The notes below the pieces were generated by a model, which was not told where the DNA came from, made no database searches, and saw only the letters and a program-made list of their open reading frames with translations. From positions 1 through 64,000 of the forward strand of contig NZ_JBBMQQ010000001.1 of the NCBI RefSeq assembly GCF_038900095.1: a stretch of 64,000 bases of DNA, in the 5' to 3' direction. The stretch is from Hoeflea sp038900095 (GTDB taxonomy: Bacteria; Pseudomonadota; Alphaproteobacteria; Rhizobiales; Rhizobiaceae). The translations under genes and the position numbers were made by a program. Of this stretch, positions 51,932 through 60,099 are shown one piece after another. Each line of letters begins with the position of its first letter. The stretch's first letter is position 1.

Positions 51932-52942
51932 TCAGCTGCGGCGGCCGCGGCGTTCACGCTTGGGAGCGGCGTTGTCGGTGGCGACCGTGTTGCGCATCGG
52001 GCCGATGCGATCGATAATGGTTTCCACTGTCGGGCGCTGCGCCTTGATGTGGCTGTCGACAGCCTCGCGCATGGCGCGCAAATGATCGCAGGAAGTGCCG
52101 CAGCAGCCGCCGATGATGCGCGCACCGGCATCGATGGCCAGCCTTGCGTAATCGGCCATCAGCGGCGGTGTGCCCGAGTAGTGGATTTCCGTACCCTTGA
52201 ACTCGGGGATGCCGCAATTGCCCTTGACGACAACGATGGCCTCCGGATCTGCCGATGTCATGTCGAGCAGGGAAGACAGGATATCGGATGCGCCGACGCC
52301 GCAATTGGCGCCAACCGCAGCCGGGCCGTCGCCGATGTCGCTGGCGATCGAGTGGATGTCACGCGGGTGCACGCCCATCATGGTCTTGCCGGCGGTATCG
52401 AACGAGCCGGTGTAGACATAGGGCAGGCCACAGCGCACGGCTGCTTCAGCGGCTGCGCGGATTTCGTCGCGGGCGGACATGGTTTCGATCCAGGCGATAT
52501 CGACGCCACCGGCCTTGAGGCCCTCGATCTGTTCGACGAAGGAGTTGACCGCATCGTCATAGGTCATGGCGCCGAGCGGCACCAGCAGGTCGCCGGTGGG
52601 ACCGACGGAGCCTGCGACGATGACCTTGCGCGGCGCCTTGTCGGCAACGGCGCGGGCGATTTCGGCCGCCTTCTTGTTGAGCGCGAATACCCGGTCATCG
52701 GCCTGGTGCAGCTTGAGCCGGTTGCGGGTGCCGCCGAAACTGTTGGTCAGGATGATGTCGGACCCGGCATCGACAAAGTCCTGGTGCAGCTTGGTGATTT
52801 TCTCGGGGGCCGTTTCCAGCCACATTTCCGGTGCTTCGCCCGATTCCAGCCCCATGGCGAACAGGTTGGTCCCGGTTGCGCCGTCGGCGAGCAGAACGCC
52901 TTTTTCGGCAAGCAGATCGGCAAGCGGATTGGAAGCGGGCAT
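51932..52942 (-). CDS. bmt: Homocysteine S-methyltransferase (betaine-homocysteine methyltransferase type)
   Basis: ATG 52942 follows AGGAGA. The 336-residue TIM-barrel protein has the N-terminal LLADGATGTNLFAMGLESGEAPEMW and the three zinc-binding cysteines Cys214 (GANCGVG), Cys280 and Cys281 (GGCCGTSC). It would methylate homocysteine to methionine. Rhizobial Bmt proteins use glycine betaine as donor; a corrinoid or other methyl donor is also possible in this context. The C-terminus ends in a short Arg-rich tail (KRERRGRRS). Confidence 0.85.
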   Translation of the reverse strand: MPASNPLADLLAEKGVLLADGATGTNLFAMGLESGEAPEMWLETAPEKITKLHQDFVDAGSDIILTNSFGGTRNRLKLHQADDRVFALNKKAAEIARAVADKAPRKVIVAGSVGPTGDLLVPLGAMTYDDAVNSFVEQIEGLKAGGVDIAWIETMSARDEIRAAAEAAVRCGLPYVYTGSFDTAGKTMMGVHPRDIHSIASDIGDGPAAVGANCGVGASDILSSLLDMTSADPEAIVVVKGNCGIPEFKGTEIHYSGTPPLMADYARLAIDAGARIIGGCCGTSCDHLRAMREAVDSHIKAQRPTVETIIDRIGPMRNTVATDNAAPKRERRGRRS

Positions 52943-52969
52943 GAAATTCTCCTGTTTAATTGATTGTCG

Positions 52970-52988
52970 TATAAAGATATCCTTATAT
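52970..52988. promoter_or_regulatory. A/T-rich palindromic operator before bmt
   Basis: TATAAAGATATCCTTATAT contains an 18-bp palindrome with one mismatched pair, 28 bases upstream of the bmt start. It matches the site at 42970-42988. From memory it resembles operators of ArsR-type SAM/SAH-responsive regulators (SahR/SamR); I could not check this. Confidence 0.6.
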
Positions 52989-53014
52989 CATTGCAAGCAA
53001 AGCTGTTGCCACGC

Positions 53015-53051
53015 ATGAAAAAACCCGCAGGCGGGCGGGCCACCTGCGGGT
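53015..53051 (-). terminator. Rho-independent terminator of the choline/betaine transporter operon
   Basis: On the minus strand the stem ACCCGCAGG/CCTGCGGGT (53023-53031, 53043-53051) is followed by a run of six T. It lies 50 bases behind the ATPase stop and just before the bmt promoter. Confidence 0.85.
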
Positions 53052-53100
53052 CTTGAAGGCCGGCTGATCCGGTCTGGCCGGATCGGAGGCGTCTTGCGGA

Positions 53101-54153
53101 TCAGGCCGCCGTTTCGTGATCGACCGGCGTCACCATGGCTGAAATCACGTCATGGATGTCCAGCGCGCCAATCGGCTTGCCGGAAGCGTCCGTCACGTGG
53201 GCAACAGAGGTGTTGCTGTCGGTCATCTTCTTGGCCGCGACTTCAAGCACTGTGCCGGTCTTGACCGGCATGCCCTGCGGCTCGCCTGACAAGGGGCTCA
53301 GCACCATGTCGACCGAAATCACCCGTCCGCGGTTGACCTCGCGCACGAAGCTGGAGATGTACTCATCGGCAGGATGCAGCACGATTTCCTGCTTGGTCCC
53401 CTGCTGGACCACTTCGCCATCACGCAGAATGGCGATGCGGTCACCCAGGCGCAGTGCCTCGTCGAGATCGTGGGTGATGAAGACCACGGTCTTCCGGATT
53501 TCCTTCTGCAGATCGAGCAGAACGGTCTGCATGTCCATGCGGATCAGCGGATCGAGTGCGGAGAAGGCCTCGTCCATCAGCAGGATCGGGGCATCATTGG
53601 TCAACGCCCGGGCAAGGCCCACGCGCTGCTGCATGCCGCCTGAAAGCTGGTTGGGGTAATTGTCCTCAAAGCCTTCGAGCCCGACGCGGGTAATCCAGCG
53701 TCGTGCCTGCTTTTCCTGCTCCTGGCGGGGAAGACCCTGGATCTCGAGCCCGTAGACCGCGTTCTCGAGAACGGTCCGGTGCGGCAGAAGCGCAAACTTC
53801 TGAAACACCATTGCGGTCTTGTGACGACGGAACTCGCGAAGCTCGTTCTCGTTCATCTGGACGACATCCTCGTCGCCGACGATGACTTCGCCCGCAGTCG
53901 GATCGATCAGCCGGTTGATGTGGCGGATCAGGGTAGACTTGCCCGAGCCGGACAGGCCCATGACCACCTGGATGCCGCCGCCGGGCATGTCGATGTTGAT
54001 GTCCTTGAGCCCGAGCACGTGGTTGTGCTTGTCGTTGAGCTCGGCCTTGGTCATGCCAGCCTTGACGGCGTCGATATAGGCTTCCGGGTTGGCGCCGAAA
54101 ATCTTGTAAAGATTGCGGACGCTGATCCCGATACCGGTTTCTTGCTCAGCCAT
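53101..54153 (-). CDS. choV: Choline/glycine betaine ABC transporter ATP-binding protein
   Basis: ATG 54153 follows GGAGG. The 350-residue protein is a ProV/ChoV-type ATPase: VRNLYKIFGANPEAYIDAVKAGMTKAEL, Walker A GLSGSGKST, Q-loop VFQKFALLPHRTV, signature LSGGMQQRVGLARAL, Walker B ILLMDEAFSALDP. The C-terminal CBS-like part (GTVLEVAAKKM ... VAHVTDASGKPIGALDIHDVISAM) is a known regulatory region in this family. It overlaps the permease gene by eight bases. Confidence 0.9.
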   Translation of the reverse strand: MAEQETGIGISVRNLYKIFGANPEAYIDAVKAGMTKAELNDKHNHVLGLKDINIDMPGGGIQVVMGLSGSGKSTLIRHINRLIDPTAGEVIVGDEDVVQMNENELREFRRHKTAMVFQKFALLPHRTVLENAVYGLEIQGLPRQEQEKQARRWITRVGLEGFEDNYPNQLSGGMQQRVGLARALTNDAPILLMDEAFSALDPLIRMDMQTVLLDLQKEIRKTVVFITHDLDEALRLGDRIAILRDGEVVQQGTKQEIVLHPADEYISSFVREVNRGRVISVDMVLSPLSGEPQGMPVKTGTVLEVAAKKMTDSNTSVAHVTDASGKPIGALDIHDVISAMVTPVDHETAA

Positions 54154-55033
54154 GTACCACCTCCAGGTGCTTCTGCAGCCGCTTGCCATAGGCCTGGCTG
54201 GTGCGGTCAAAGATGATGGCGATGCCGACAATGGCGAGGCCGTTGAAGATACCCAGCGTGAAGTACTGGTTTGCGATGGCTTTCAGCACCGGAAGACCCA
54301 GCCCCTGAACACCGATCATCGATGCGACGACGACCATGGCGAGTGCCATCATGATGGTCTGGTTGACGCCGGCCATGATGGTCGGCAGCGCCAGCGGCAT
54401 CTGCACGTTCTTGAGCCGCTGCCAGTTGGACGAACCGAAGGCATCGGCGGCTTCGAGCACATCCTTGTCAACCAGCCGGATACCGAGGTTGGTCAGGCGG
54501 ATGATCGGCGGGATGGCGTAGACCATCACCGCGATCAGGCCTGGGACGCGGCCAATGCCCAGCAGCATGACCACGGGAATGAGATAGACGAAACTCGGCA
54601 TGGTCTGCATCACGTCGAGAACCGGATTGAGCACCGCCTGGACCCGGTCCGAGCGGCCCATCAGGATGCCTATCGGTATGCCAACAATAATGGCCAGGAT
54701 CGTCGCCACGACTGTCATGGCGATGGTCTTCATGGTGTCTTCCCACATGTCGAAGTAACCGATCAGCAGCAGGGTAACGATCACCCCGGCGGTTATCTTC
54801 CAGCTGCGGCTTGCCAGCCATGCGATCAATGCAAAACCGAGTATCACGAGTGGCCAGGGCGAGCTGGTGAGCAATTGCTCGACACGGTACATGAACCATT
54901 GCACCGGATAGAGTGCGGTTTCAAACATTTCGCCATTGGCGCGGGTGAAGTTGCGGAAGCCGAGGTCGATGGTCTTTTTCAAGGCCGTCAACCTGTCGGT
55001 ATCCATGGCGGGAAATTCTATGAGCCAGTCCAT
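54146..55033 (-). CDS. choW: Choline/glycine betaine ABC transporter permease
   Basis: The 295-residue protein has about six membrane helices and the ProW-type block MKTIAMTVVATILAIIVGIPIGILMGRSDRVQAVLNPVLDVMQTMPSFVYLIPVVMLLGIGRVPGLIAVMVYAIPPIIRLTNLGIR. The EAA-like cytoplasmic loop follows (VLEAADAFGSSNWQRLKNVQMPLALPTIMAGVNQTIMMAL). It forms the channel for the compatible solute. Confidence 0.9.
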   Translation of the reverse strand: MDWLIEFPAMDTDRLTALKKTIDLGFRNFTRANGEMFETALYPVQWFMYRVEQLLTSSPWPLVILGFALIAWLASRSWKITAGVIVTLLLIGYFDMWEDTMKTIAMTVVATILAIIVGIPIGILMGRSDRVQAVLNPVLDVMQTMPSFVYLIPVVMLLGIGRVPGLIAVMVYAIPPIIRLTNLGIRLVDKDVLEAADAFGSSNWQRLKNVQMPLALPTIMAGVNQTIMMALAMVVVASMIGVQGLGLPVLKAIANQYFTLGIFNGLAIVGIAIIFDRTSQAYGKRLQKHLEVVHG

Positions 55034-55190
55034 ATTGACGCTCCAAATACGGATAATTCTATTGGCTGATCGTCAGGCGACCAACGATTCATCGCTGCCT
55101 GTGGCCAGATGAATGCACCTTTTGGCGCGTGCCCCCGGTCCCAGCTCCAGACCATTGCGGCTTTGTGTTCCCCGACCGCGCCTGTCTGGA

Positions 55191-55220
55191 TAAAAATGTG
55201 GCGGACCTAGGCCCGCCACA
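55191..55220 (-). terminator. Intrinsic terminator directly behind choX
   Basis: TGTGGCGG (55197-55204) pairs perfectly with CCGCCACA (55213-55220); on the minus strand it is followed by TTTTTA. It lies 14 bases behind the choX stop and before the permease gene, so transcription is attenuated after choX. Confidence 0.85.
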
Positions 55221-55234
55221 TCATCAGCGATGGA

Positions 55235-56251
55235 TTACATCACTGCTTTCTTGACTTTTTCAGCCGCTTCCGGCGAGACCCACTTGGTCCAGATGTCCTC
55301 GTTTTCCTTCAGGAAGTGACGAGCACCGGCTTCACCGGTTGCCTGGTTGTCGGCCATCCATGCAAGCAGGGCGTTCACAGTGGAGTTGGGCCAGCTGCGG
55401 TTTGCCAGGTAGTCGTAGGCAGGGCCGGCACGCTTCTTGAAGTCGTCGGTGACAACCGTGTAGACTTCAGACTTGGACCAGGCGTTCTTCTTGGGGTCCG
55501 GGCAATCGGTGATCGATGTGCAACGGTCCCACTCTTCCTTGTCGTGCTCGACGCCATGGTCAAGCTTGACCATTTCGTACTTGCCGAGAATTGCCGTCGG
55601 TGCCCAGTAGTAGCCGAGCCACGGGTTTTCTCTCTCGTATGCCTTGGCGATGGAGCCGTCGAGGCCAGCAGCCGAACCGGTTTCAACCGTCACCCAGCCT
55701 TTTTCTTCAGCGCCGTAGGCCTTGAAGAGGTTGGTGGTGATGATGCGGCAGCCCCAGCCTTCAGGACAGTTGTAGACGCCGCCCTTGCCTTCGTTTTCCA
55801 TGCCGGGGGCAGGGAACAGCTCGGGATGTGCCAGCGCGTCATCAATGGTCTTGATTTCAGGATGGGCTTCGGCGGTGTACTTGGGAATCCACCAGCCTTC
55901 GACGCCGCCATCGCTGAGCGATTCGGATGCGTAGTGAAGCTTGCCTTCGGCAACAGCGGAGTCGAGCAGGGTGCGAAGCGAGTTGATCCAGGCTTCAGGA
56001 GCGACGTCCGGCTCCTGCTTTTCAACCATTGAGGTGAGGGTCGGGGTGGTGTCACCGGCCACAAGCTCGGCTTCGCAGCCATAGCCTTCGGAAAGGATGA
56101 TTTCGTCGATGTTCGCCAGAACTTCAGCCGAAGCCCAGTTCATGTTGGCGATGGTCACGCGGCCACATTCGCTATGTGATGCAGCAGATGCGGCGCCGGC
56201 GAAGCCCATAAGGCCAACGGCGAGAACGGTGGAAGCGAGAAGCTTCTTCAT
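55235..56251 (-). CDS. choX: Choline/glycine betaine ABC transporter substrate-binding protein
   Basis: ATG 56251 follows GGGAGG. The 338-residue protein has a signal peptide (KKLLASTVLAVGLMGFAGAASAA) and the OpuAC fold. Aromatic residues suited to a cation-pi box for trimethylammonium groups are present (ANMNWASAEVLANI ... GGVEGWWIPKY ... NPWLGYYWAPTAILGKYEM). Two cysteines around GVYNCPEGWGC may form a disulfide. Size and context fit ChoX; glycine betaine or another quaternary amine is possible as ligand. Confidence 0.88.
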   Translation of the reverse strand: MKKLLASTVLAVGLMGFAGAASAASHSECGRVTIANMNWASAEVLANIDEIILSEGYGCEAELVAGDTTPTLTSMVEKQEPDVAPEAWINSLRTLLDSAVAEGKLHYASESLSDGGVEGWWIPKYTAEAHPEIKTIDDALAHPELFPAPGMENEGKGGVYNCPEGWGCRIITTNLFKAYGAEEKGWVTVETGSAAGLDGSIAKAYERENPWLGYYWAPTAILGKYEMVKLDHGVEHDKEEWDRCTSITDCPDPKKNAWSKSEVYTVVTDDFKKRAGPAYDYLANRSWPNSTVNALLAWMADNQATGEAGARHFLKENEDIWTKWVSPEAAEKVKKAVM

Positions 56252-56802
56252 ATGTAAGACCTCCCAGTCTTATTGATGCAGTGGTTGTTCCATTTTTCGG
56301 CAAAACCCGGTCACTGCTGATTACCGGACACCGATGGAATTGAAGGCAAATCGCCTCATGGTCATTGAAAACCATTTCACACGTCAGTTACGACGCAAAG
56401 GCGACATCAAACGGCGCAAGTGGAACCCACGGAACTCTGTCGAAGGCGGTTGCCCAATTGAAATGCCGCCTTTCAGGGTAAGGACTTACGCCAAGAAATC
56501 AACCGTAGCTTCGAGAATTCGTAAATCAGGATGGCCACCGGTGGTGCATTGCATCATAAATTTTCGGGCCGTCGAAATAAATTGCAAGATTCATGAATGC
56601 TTAGGGTTTCAATAACTCTCCGGTAACGATGTCCGGGTTACACCTGTTTGCACGGCGGGGGACAACCGCCGACCATCCCGGATCAGGTATTGCGTACCGG
56701 GATGTCGCGAACCTCGCGCGTTTTTGTGAGGTCGTCAGTGTATTTTGGCAGGCCGTCGGGATCGAAAGATCCAGGCGGCCTTCGCATTTGTGGACCAGCC
56801 GG
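56252..56802. other. Intergenic region upstream of choX
   Basis: This gene-free region is clearly more A/T-rich than its surroundings, especially 56540-56620. It should contain the choX promoter. A 93-codon plus-strand frame (56334-56615) has no family resemblance or ribosome binding site and is not called. Confidence 0.45.
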
Positions 56803-56835
56803 ACAAAAAAAGACCGGATGATCGCTCATCCGGCC
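56803..56835 (-). terminator. Strong rho-independent terminator of the small gene
   Basis: CCGGATGA-tcgc-TCATCCGG (56814-56833) is a perfect 8-bp stem; on the minus strand it is followed by TCTTTTTTTG. It lies about 55 bases behind the stop of the 43-residue gene. Confidence 0.88.
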
Positions 56836-56887
56836 TTCTTGGAATTCATTGCTCCCGGAGCTTCCGGGTGGGCGCTTTTGACGCGAT

Positions 56888-57019
56888 TCAGCCCGCGGAA
56901 AGCGTGCGGATGAAGCTGTTAAGCACGCTGGAGCGGGGCTTCTGGTTTGCCTTCTGGGCCGGAAGCACGTTGTTCCATGCGATCTGAACGCGATTGGCAG
57001 AATTGAATACATACAGCAT
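56888..57019 (-). CDS. Small protein of 43 residues, unknown function
   Basis: ATG 57019 is preceded by a good ribosome binding site (GGAAGGA, about 8 bases). The product starts MLYVFNSANRVQIAWNNVLP and ends NSFIRTLSAG. It is basic in the middle (QKANQKPRSS). A strong terminator behind it supports a real, separately transcribed gene. I do not recognise a family. Confidence 0.6.
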   Translation of the reverse strand: MLYVFNSANRVQIAWNNVLPAQKANQKPRSSVLNSFIRTLSAG

Positions 57020-57250
57020 GGCGATGTCCTTCCGTTTTGTGTTGACGACGATTTTCAAATGGCAAGCACCATCTAACGCTGCTCTATGCTCATCGGGTGG
57101 GTTGAGCTGCATTGAATCCGTCGCGGGATGTCGCAATTCAGATGTCGCAAAAAGAATTTGCCGTTCTTTTGAAATCACGGTGAAGCAATGGTTAACGTGG
57201 CGGCTTGAAAAGGCCTTTTGATCTGCCGTTGGCGGTGCTATCGACGGCCG

Positions 57251-58717
57251 ATGACACGGGCATTGATGTTTCAGGGAACGGGTTCGGATGTCGGCAAGAC
57301 CGTGCTGGTTGCGGGCTTTTGCCGGCTGGCGGCAAATCATGGCCTGAAGGTTCGCCCGTTCAAGCCGCAAAACATGTCCAACAATGCCGCTGTCGCCGAT
57401 GACGGCGGCGAGATCGGGCGGGCACAATGGCTGCAGGCGCTGGCCTGCCGGGTGTCGGCAAGCGTGCACATGAACCCGGTGCTGCTCAAGCCACAGTCCG
57501 AAACCGGATCCCAGGTCGTGGTTCAGGGAAAAGTTACCGGTCATGCGCGCGGCCGCGACTACCAGAAACTCAAGCCGCAACTGATGGCGGCGGTGATGGA
57601 CAGTTTTGCCCGTGTCGCGGATGGCGCTGACCTGGTGCTGGTCGAAGGGGCGGGATCTCCGGCGGAAATCAACCTGAGATCAGGCGATATTGCCAATATG
57701 GGATTTGCGACAGCGACCGGGGTGCCGGTGGTGCTGGTCGGCGACATCGACCGCGGCGGGGTCATCGCCTCGATCGTCGGCACGCATACCATCCTGCCCG
57801 TCGCGGACCGCGCAATGATCGCGGGCTACCTGATCAACAAGTTTCGCGGCGATGTCAGCCTGTTTGATGACGGCATCTCGGCGATTGACGGTTTTACCGG
57901 ATGGCCGTGCCTCGGTGTCATTCCGTGGCTCAAGGCCGCGGCGCGATTGCCGGCGGAAGATTCCGTGGCTTTGGAGCGTCTGGTGCAGGGGCCGGCGCGG
58001 GCGCTCAAGATCGCGGTTCCGGTGTTGTCGCGGATCGCCAATTTCGATGATTTCGATCCGTTCAAGGCCGAGCCGGATGTGGATCTCGTGTTCGTGCGCC
58101 CCGGCGAGCGGTTGCCCGAGGATGCAGGCCTTGTGATCCTGCCGGGCTCGAAATCGACGATTTCCGATCTCGCCGATTTCCGGCGGCAGGGCTGGGACAG
58201 GGATATGCAGGCGCATTACCGGCGCGGCGGCAGGATTATCGGAATTTGCGGTGGCTACCAGATGCTGGGGCGGATAGTCAGCGATCCGCTGGGGCTCGAA
58301 GGGGAAGGCGAGGCAGCCGAGGGGCTCGGGCTGCTCGACATCGAAACAGAGATGGCGCCGGAAAAAACTGTCCGCAACATCAAGGCGCGTTCGGCGGAGC
58401 ATGACGTGGCGTTGTCGGGGTACGAAATTCATCTCGGTGTCAGCCGCGGGCCGGACAGCGCCCGACCGATGACGCTTCTCGACGGGCGGCCTGATGGCGC
58501 GATTTCGCCCGACGGCAAGGTGTCGGGAACCTACCTGCACGGTCTGTTCGATTCGGACGCCTACCGTGCGAAGTTGCTGGCGGAGTTTGGCATTCGTGGC
58601 GGGGAGACCAATTTCCGCGCCGATGTTGACGCAGCCCTCGATGAAGTCGCTGCCGAGCTTGACCGTCTGGTGGGGTTCGACAGGCTGATGAGCACATCGG
58701 CACTGATTGGTCGTTGA
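57251..58717 (+). CDS. cobQ: Cobyric acid synthase (adenosylcobyrinic acid a,c-diamide amidotransferase)
   Basis: ATG 57251 gives 488 residues, the normal size. CobQ amidates four side chains of adenosylcobyrinic acid diamide. The N-terminal ATP-binding domain has MFQGTGSDVGKT and RPFKPQNMSNNAAV, then EGAGSPAEINLRSGDIANMG. The C-terminal type 1 glutaminase-like domain has GICGGYQMLG with the Cys nucleophile and the SGTYLHGLFD segment with the His. It is first of the cobalamin block and is separated from cbtB by the riboswitch region. Confidence 0.94.
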   Translation: MTRALMFQGTGSDVGKTVLVAGFCRLAANHGLKVRPFKPQNMSNNAAVADDGGEIGRAQWLQALACRVSASVHMNPVLLKPQSETGSQVVVQGKVTGHARGRDYQKLKPQLMAAVMDSFARVADGADLVLVEGAGSPAEINLRSGDIANMGFATATGVPVVLVGDIDRGGVIASIVGTHTILPVADRAMIAGYLINKFRGDVSLFDDGISAIDGFTGWPCLGVIPWLKAAARLPAEDSVALERLVQGPARALKIAVPVLSRIANFDDFDPFKAEPDVDLVFVRPGERLPEDAGLVILPGSKSTISDLADFRRQGWDRDMQAHYRRGGRIIGICGGYQMLGRIVSDPLGLEGEGEAAEGLGLLDIETEMAPEKTVRNIKARSAEHDVALSGYEIHLGVSRGPDSARPMTLLDGRPDGAISPDGKVSGTYLHGLFDSDAYRAKLLAEFGIRGGETNFRADVDAALDEVAAELDRLVGFDRLMSTSALIGR

Positions 58718-58770
58718 CAGGCCGTGCGATGGCGCAGTCTCGATTGACAGTCTGCGGCGTCAGCCCTATC

Positions 58771-59126
58771 ACTTGAGGTTCGAATGGTTCCAGAAACCCA
58801 AGTTGGTTTTCCGGATCAAAAGGGAATGCGACGGGATGGACCCAACCAGGGCATCTTTATCGCAGCCGACCCCGCGACTGTAGAGCGGCTAGGCGAATGT
58901 CACCGGGCACGGGAGGCCAGAGTGACGGAAAGACAATGGTGTTTTTCCGTTATCCTGAAGCTCCGGGCCGGACAAGCCACTGACGTGGCGGCATGATCAA
59001 TCGGCGCGGACGCCTCTTTGTCTACGAATCGTCCCGTTTTCATGACCGCGATCAGCGTTGGGAAGGCCGGCATTTGCTGATGATCGACGGCAACGTCGAC
59101 GTGACCCGCGAGCCAGGAGACCTGCC
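58771..59126 (+). promoter_or_regulatory. Cobalamin riboswitch (AdoCbl type), unusually long
   Basis: Conserved blocks appear in order. GAGGTTCGAATGGTTCC is at 58775 and GGATCAAAAGGGAATGCG at 58813. ACCCCGCGACTGTAGAGCGG, the core, is near 58869-58888. GCCACTG is at 58976, GGGAAGGC at 59060, and the perfect B12 box AGCCAGGAGACCTGCC at 59111-59126. The two spacers before GCCACTG and before GGGAAGGC are about 87 and 77 bases, longer than usual. It precedes cbtB, so B12 should shut off cobalt uptake and late synthesis genes. Confidence 0.85.
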
Positions 59127-59150
59127 ATTCGCACCGGTTGAGAGCCGGAC

Positions 59151-59175
59151 CTTCGGAAGAAACTTTCTTCCGAAG
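59151..59175 (+). promoter_or_regulatory. Expression-platform hairpin before cbtB
   Basis: CTTCGGAAG and CTTCCGAAG form a perfect 9-bp stem with a 7-base loop. It lies between the B12 box and the ribosome binding site GGAGG (59184-59188) of cbtB, where riboswitch-controlled structures normally sit. Confidence 0.6.
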
Positions 59176-59193
59176 TCACTCACGGAGGTTGTC

Positions 59194-59373
59194 ATGTCTG
59201 CCAAAACCCAAACGCTTTCCCTCACCGATCGCATCGGCGCACGCACTGTTGCCGGCCTGATGGCACTGGTCATCGGCTCGATCCTGGTGTTCGGAGTTGG
59301 TCTTGCCAATTCGCAGACGCTGCACGACGCAGCGCACGACACAAGGCATTCCTACGGCTTTCCCTGCCACTAA
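59194..59373 (+). CDS. cbtB: Cobalt transporter small subunit CbtB
   Basis: ATG 59194 follows GGAGG. The 59-residue protein has one membrane helix (TVAGLMALVIGSILVFGVGLA) and the CbtB C-terminal His/Cys motif HDAAHDTRHSYGFPCH, a likely cobalt site. It is 12 bases before cbtA and directly under the riboswitch. Confidence 0.92.
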   Translation: MSAKTQTLSLTDRIGARTVAGLMALVIGSILVFGVGLANSQTLHDAAHDTRHSYGFPCH

Positions 59374-59385
59374 GGGATTGATCTC

Positions 59386-60099
59386 ATGATTGTCAGGTTG
59401 CTCCTGGCGGCTCTCGCCGCCGGGCTCATTGCCGGTATGGTGATGACGCCCGCCCAATACGTCAAAACCATTCCGCTGATCATGCAGGCCGAGGCCTATG
59501 AAAATGGCGAGGTTGCTCACGATCATGGCGATGCCGGTGCGGAGGCCGAGCCCGGGCATCAGCATGCCGAGGAAGACTCCATGCTCGGCTTCGGCCGGTT
59601 CTGGGACACGGTTCTTGCCAATCTGGTTGCAGGAGCAGGTTTCGCGCTGATGCTTGCCGCCGTGGCGCTGCTGATGGGTGTGGAATTTCCCGCAGGACGC
59701 GAGGCGATCACCCGCGGCCTGCTTTTCGGGGCCGCGGCGTGGTTTTGCGTCCAGCTTGCGCCGTCGATGAGCTTGCCGCCTGCGGTTCCGGGGTTCCCCT
59801 ATGCCGATCTTGGCGACAGGCAGAGCTGGTGGATGATCACCGTGGCGATGTCGGCTGCCGGGATCTGGTGCCTCGCGATGCGGCCGGAATGGCTGGTCAA
59901 GGCCGTCGGTGTCGCCATCATCATCGCCCCGCATGTGTGGGGCTCGCCGGTGCCTGAAGATCTTTCGAGCGAAGTGCCTGCCTATATCGCGTCGGCCTAT
60001 GCCGCCGCATCGCTGGCGACCACGCTGTTCTTCTGGCTGCTGCTTGGCGGATTGCTTGGTTTTTTCCTGTCGCGTGTTCCAGAGGAGCAAACGGCGTGA
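59386..60099 (+). CDS. cbtA: Cobalt transporter subunit CbtA
   Basis: The 237-residue membrane protein has about six helices and starts LLLAALAAGLIAGMVMTPAQYVKTIPLIMQAEAYE, as in CbtA. A His/Asp-rich loop (AHDHGDAGAEAEPGHQHAEED) can bind metal. Its stop overlaps the GTG start of cobU by four bases. Confidence 0.92.
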   Translation: MIVRLLLAALAAGLIAGMVMTPAQYVKTIPLIMQAEAYENGEVAHDHGDAGAEAEPGHQHAEEDSMLGFGRFWDTVLANLVAGAGFALMLAAVALLMGVEFPAGREAITRGLLFGAAAWFCVQLAPSMSLPPAVPGFPYADLGDRQSWWMITVAMSAAGIWCLAMRPEWLVKAVGVAIIIAPHVWGSPVPEDLSSEVPAYIASAYAAASLATTLFFWLLLGGLLGFFLSRVPEEQTA

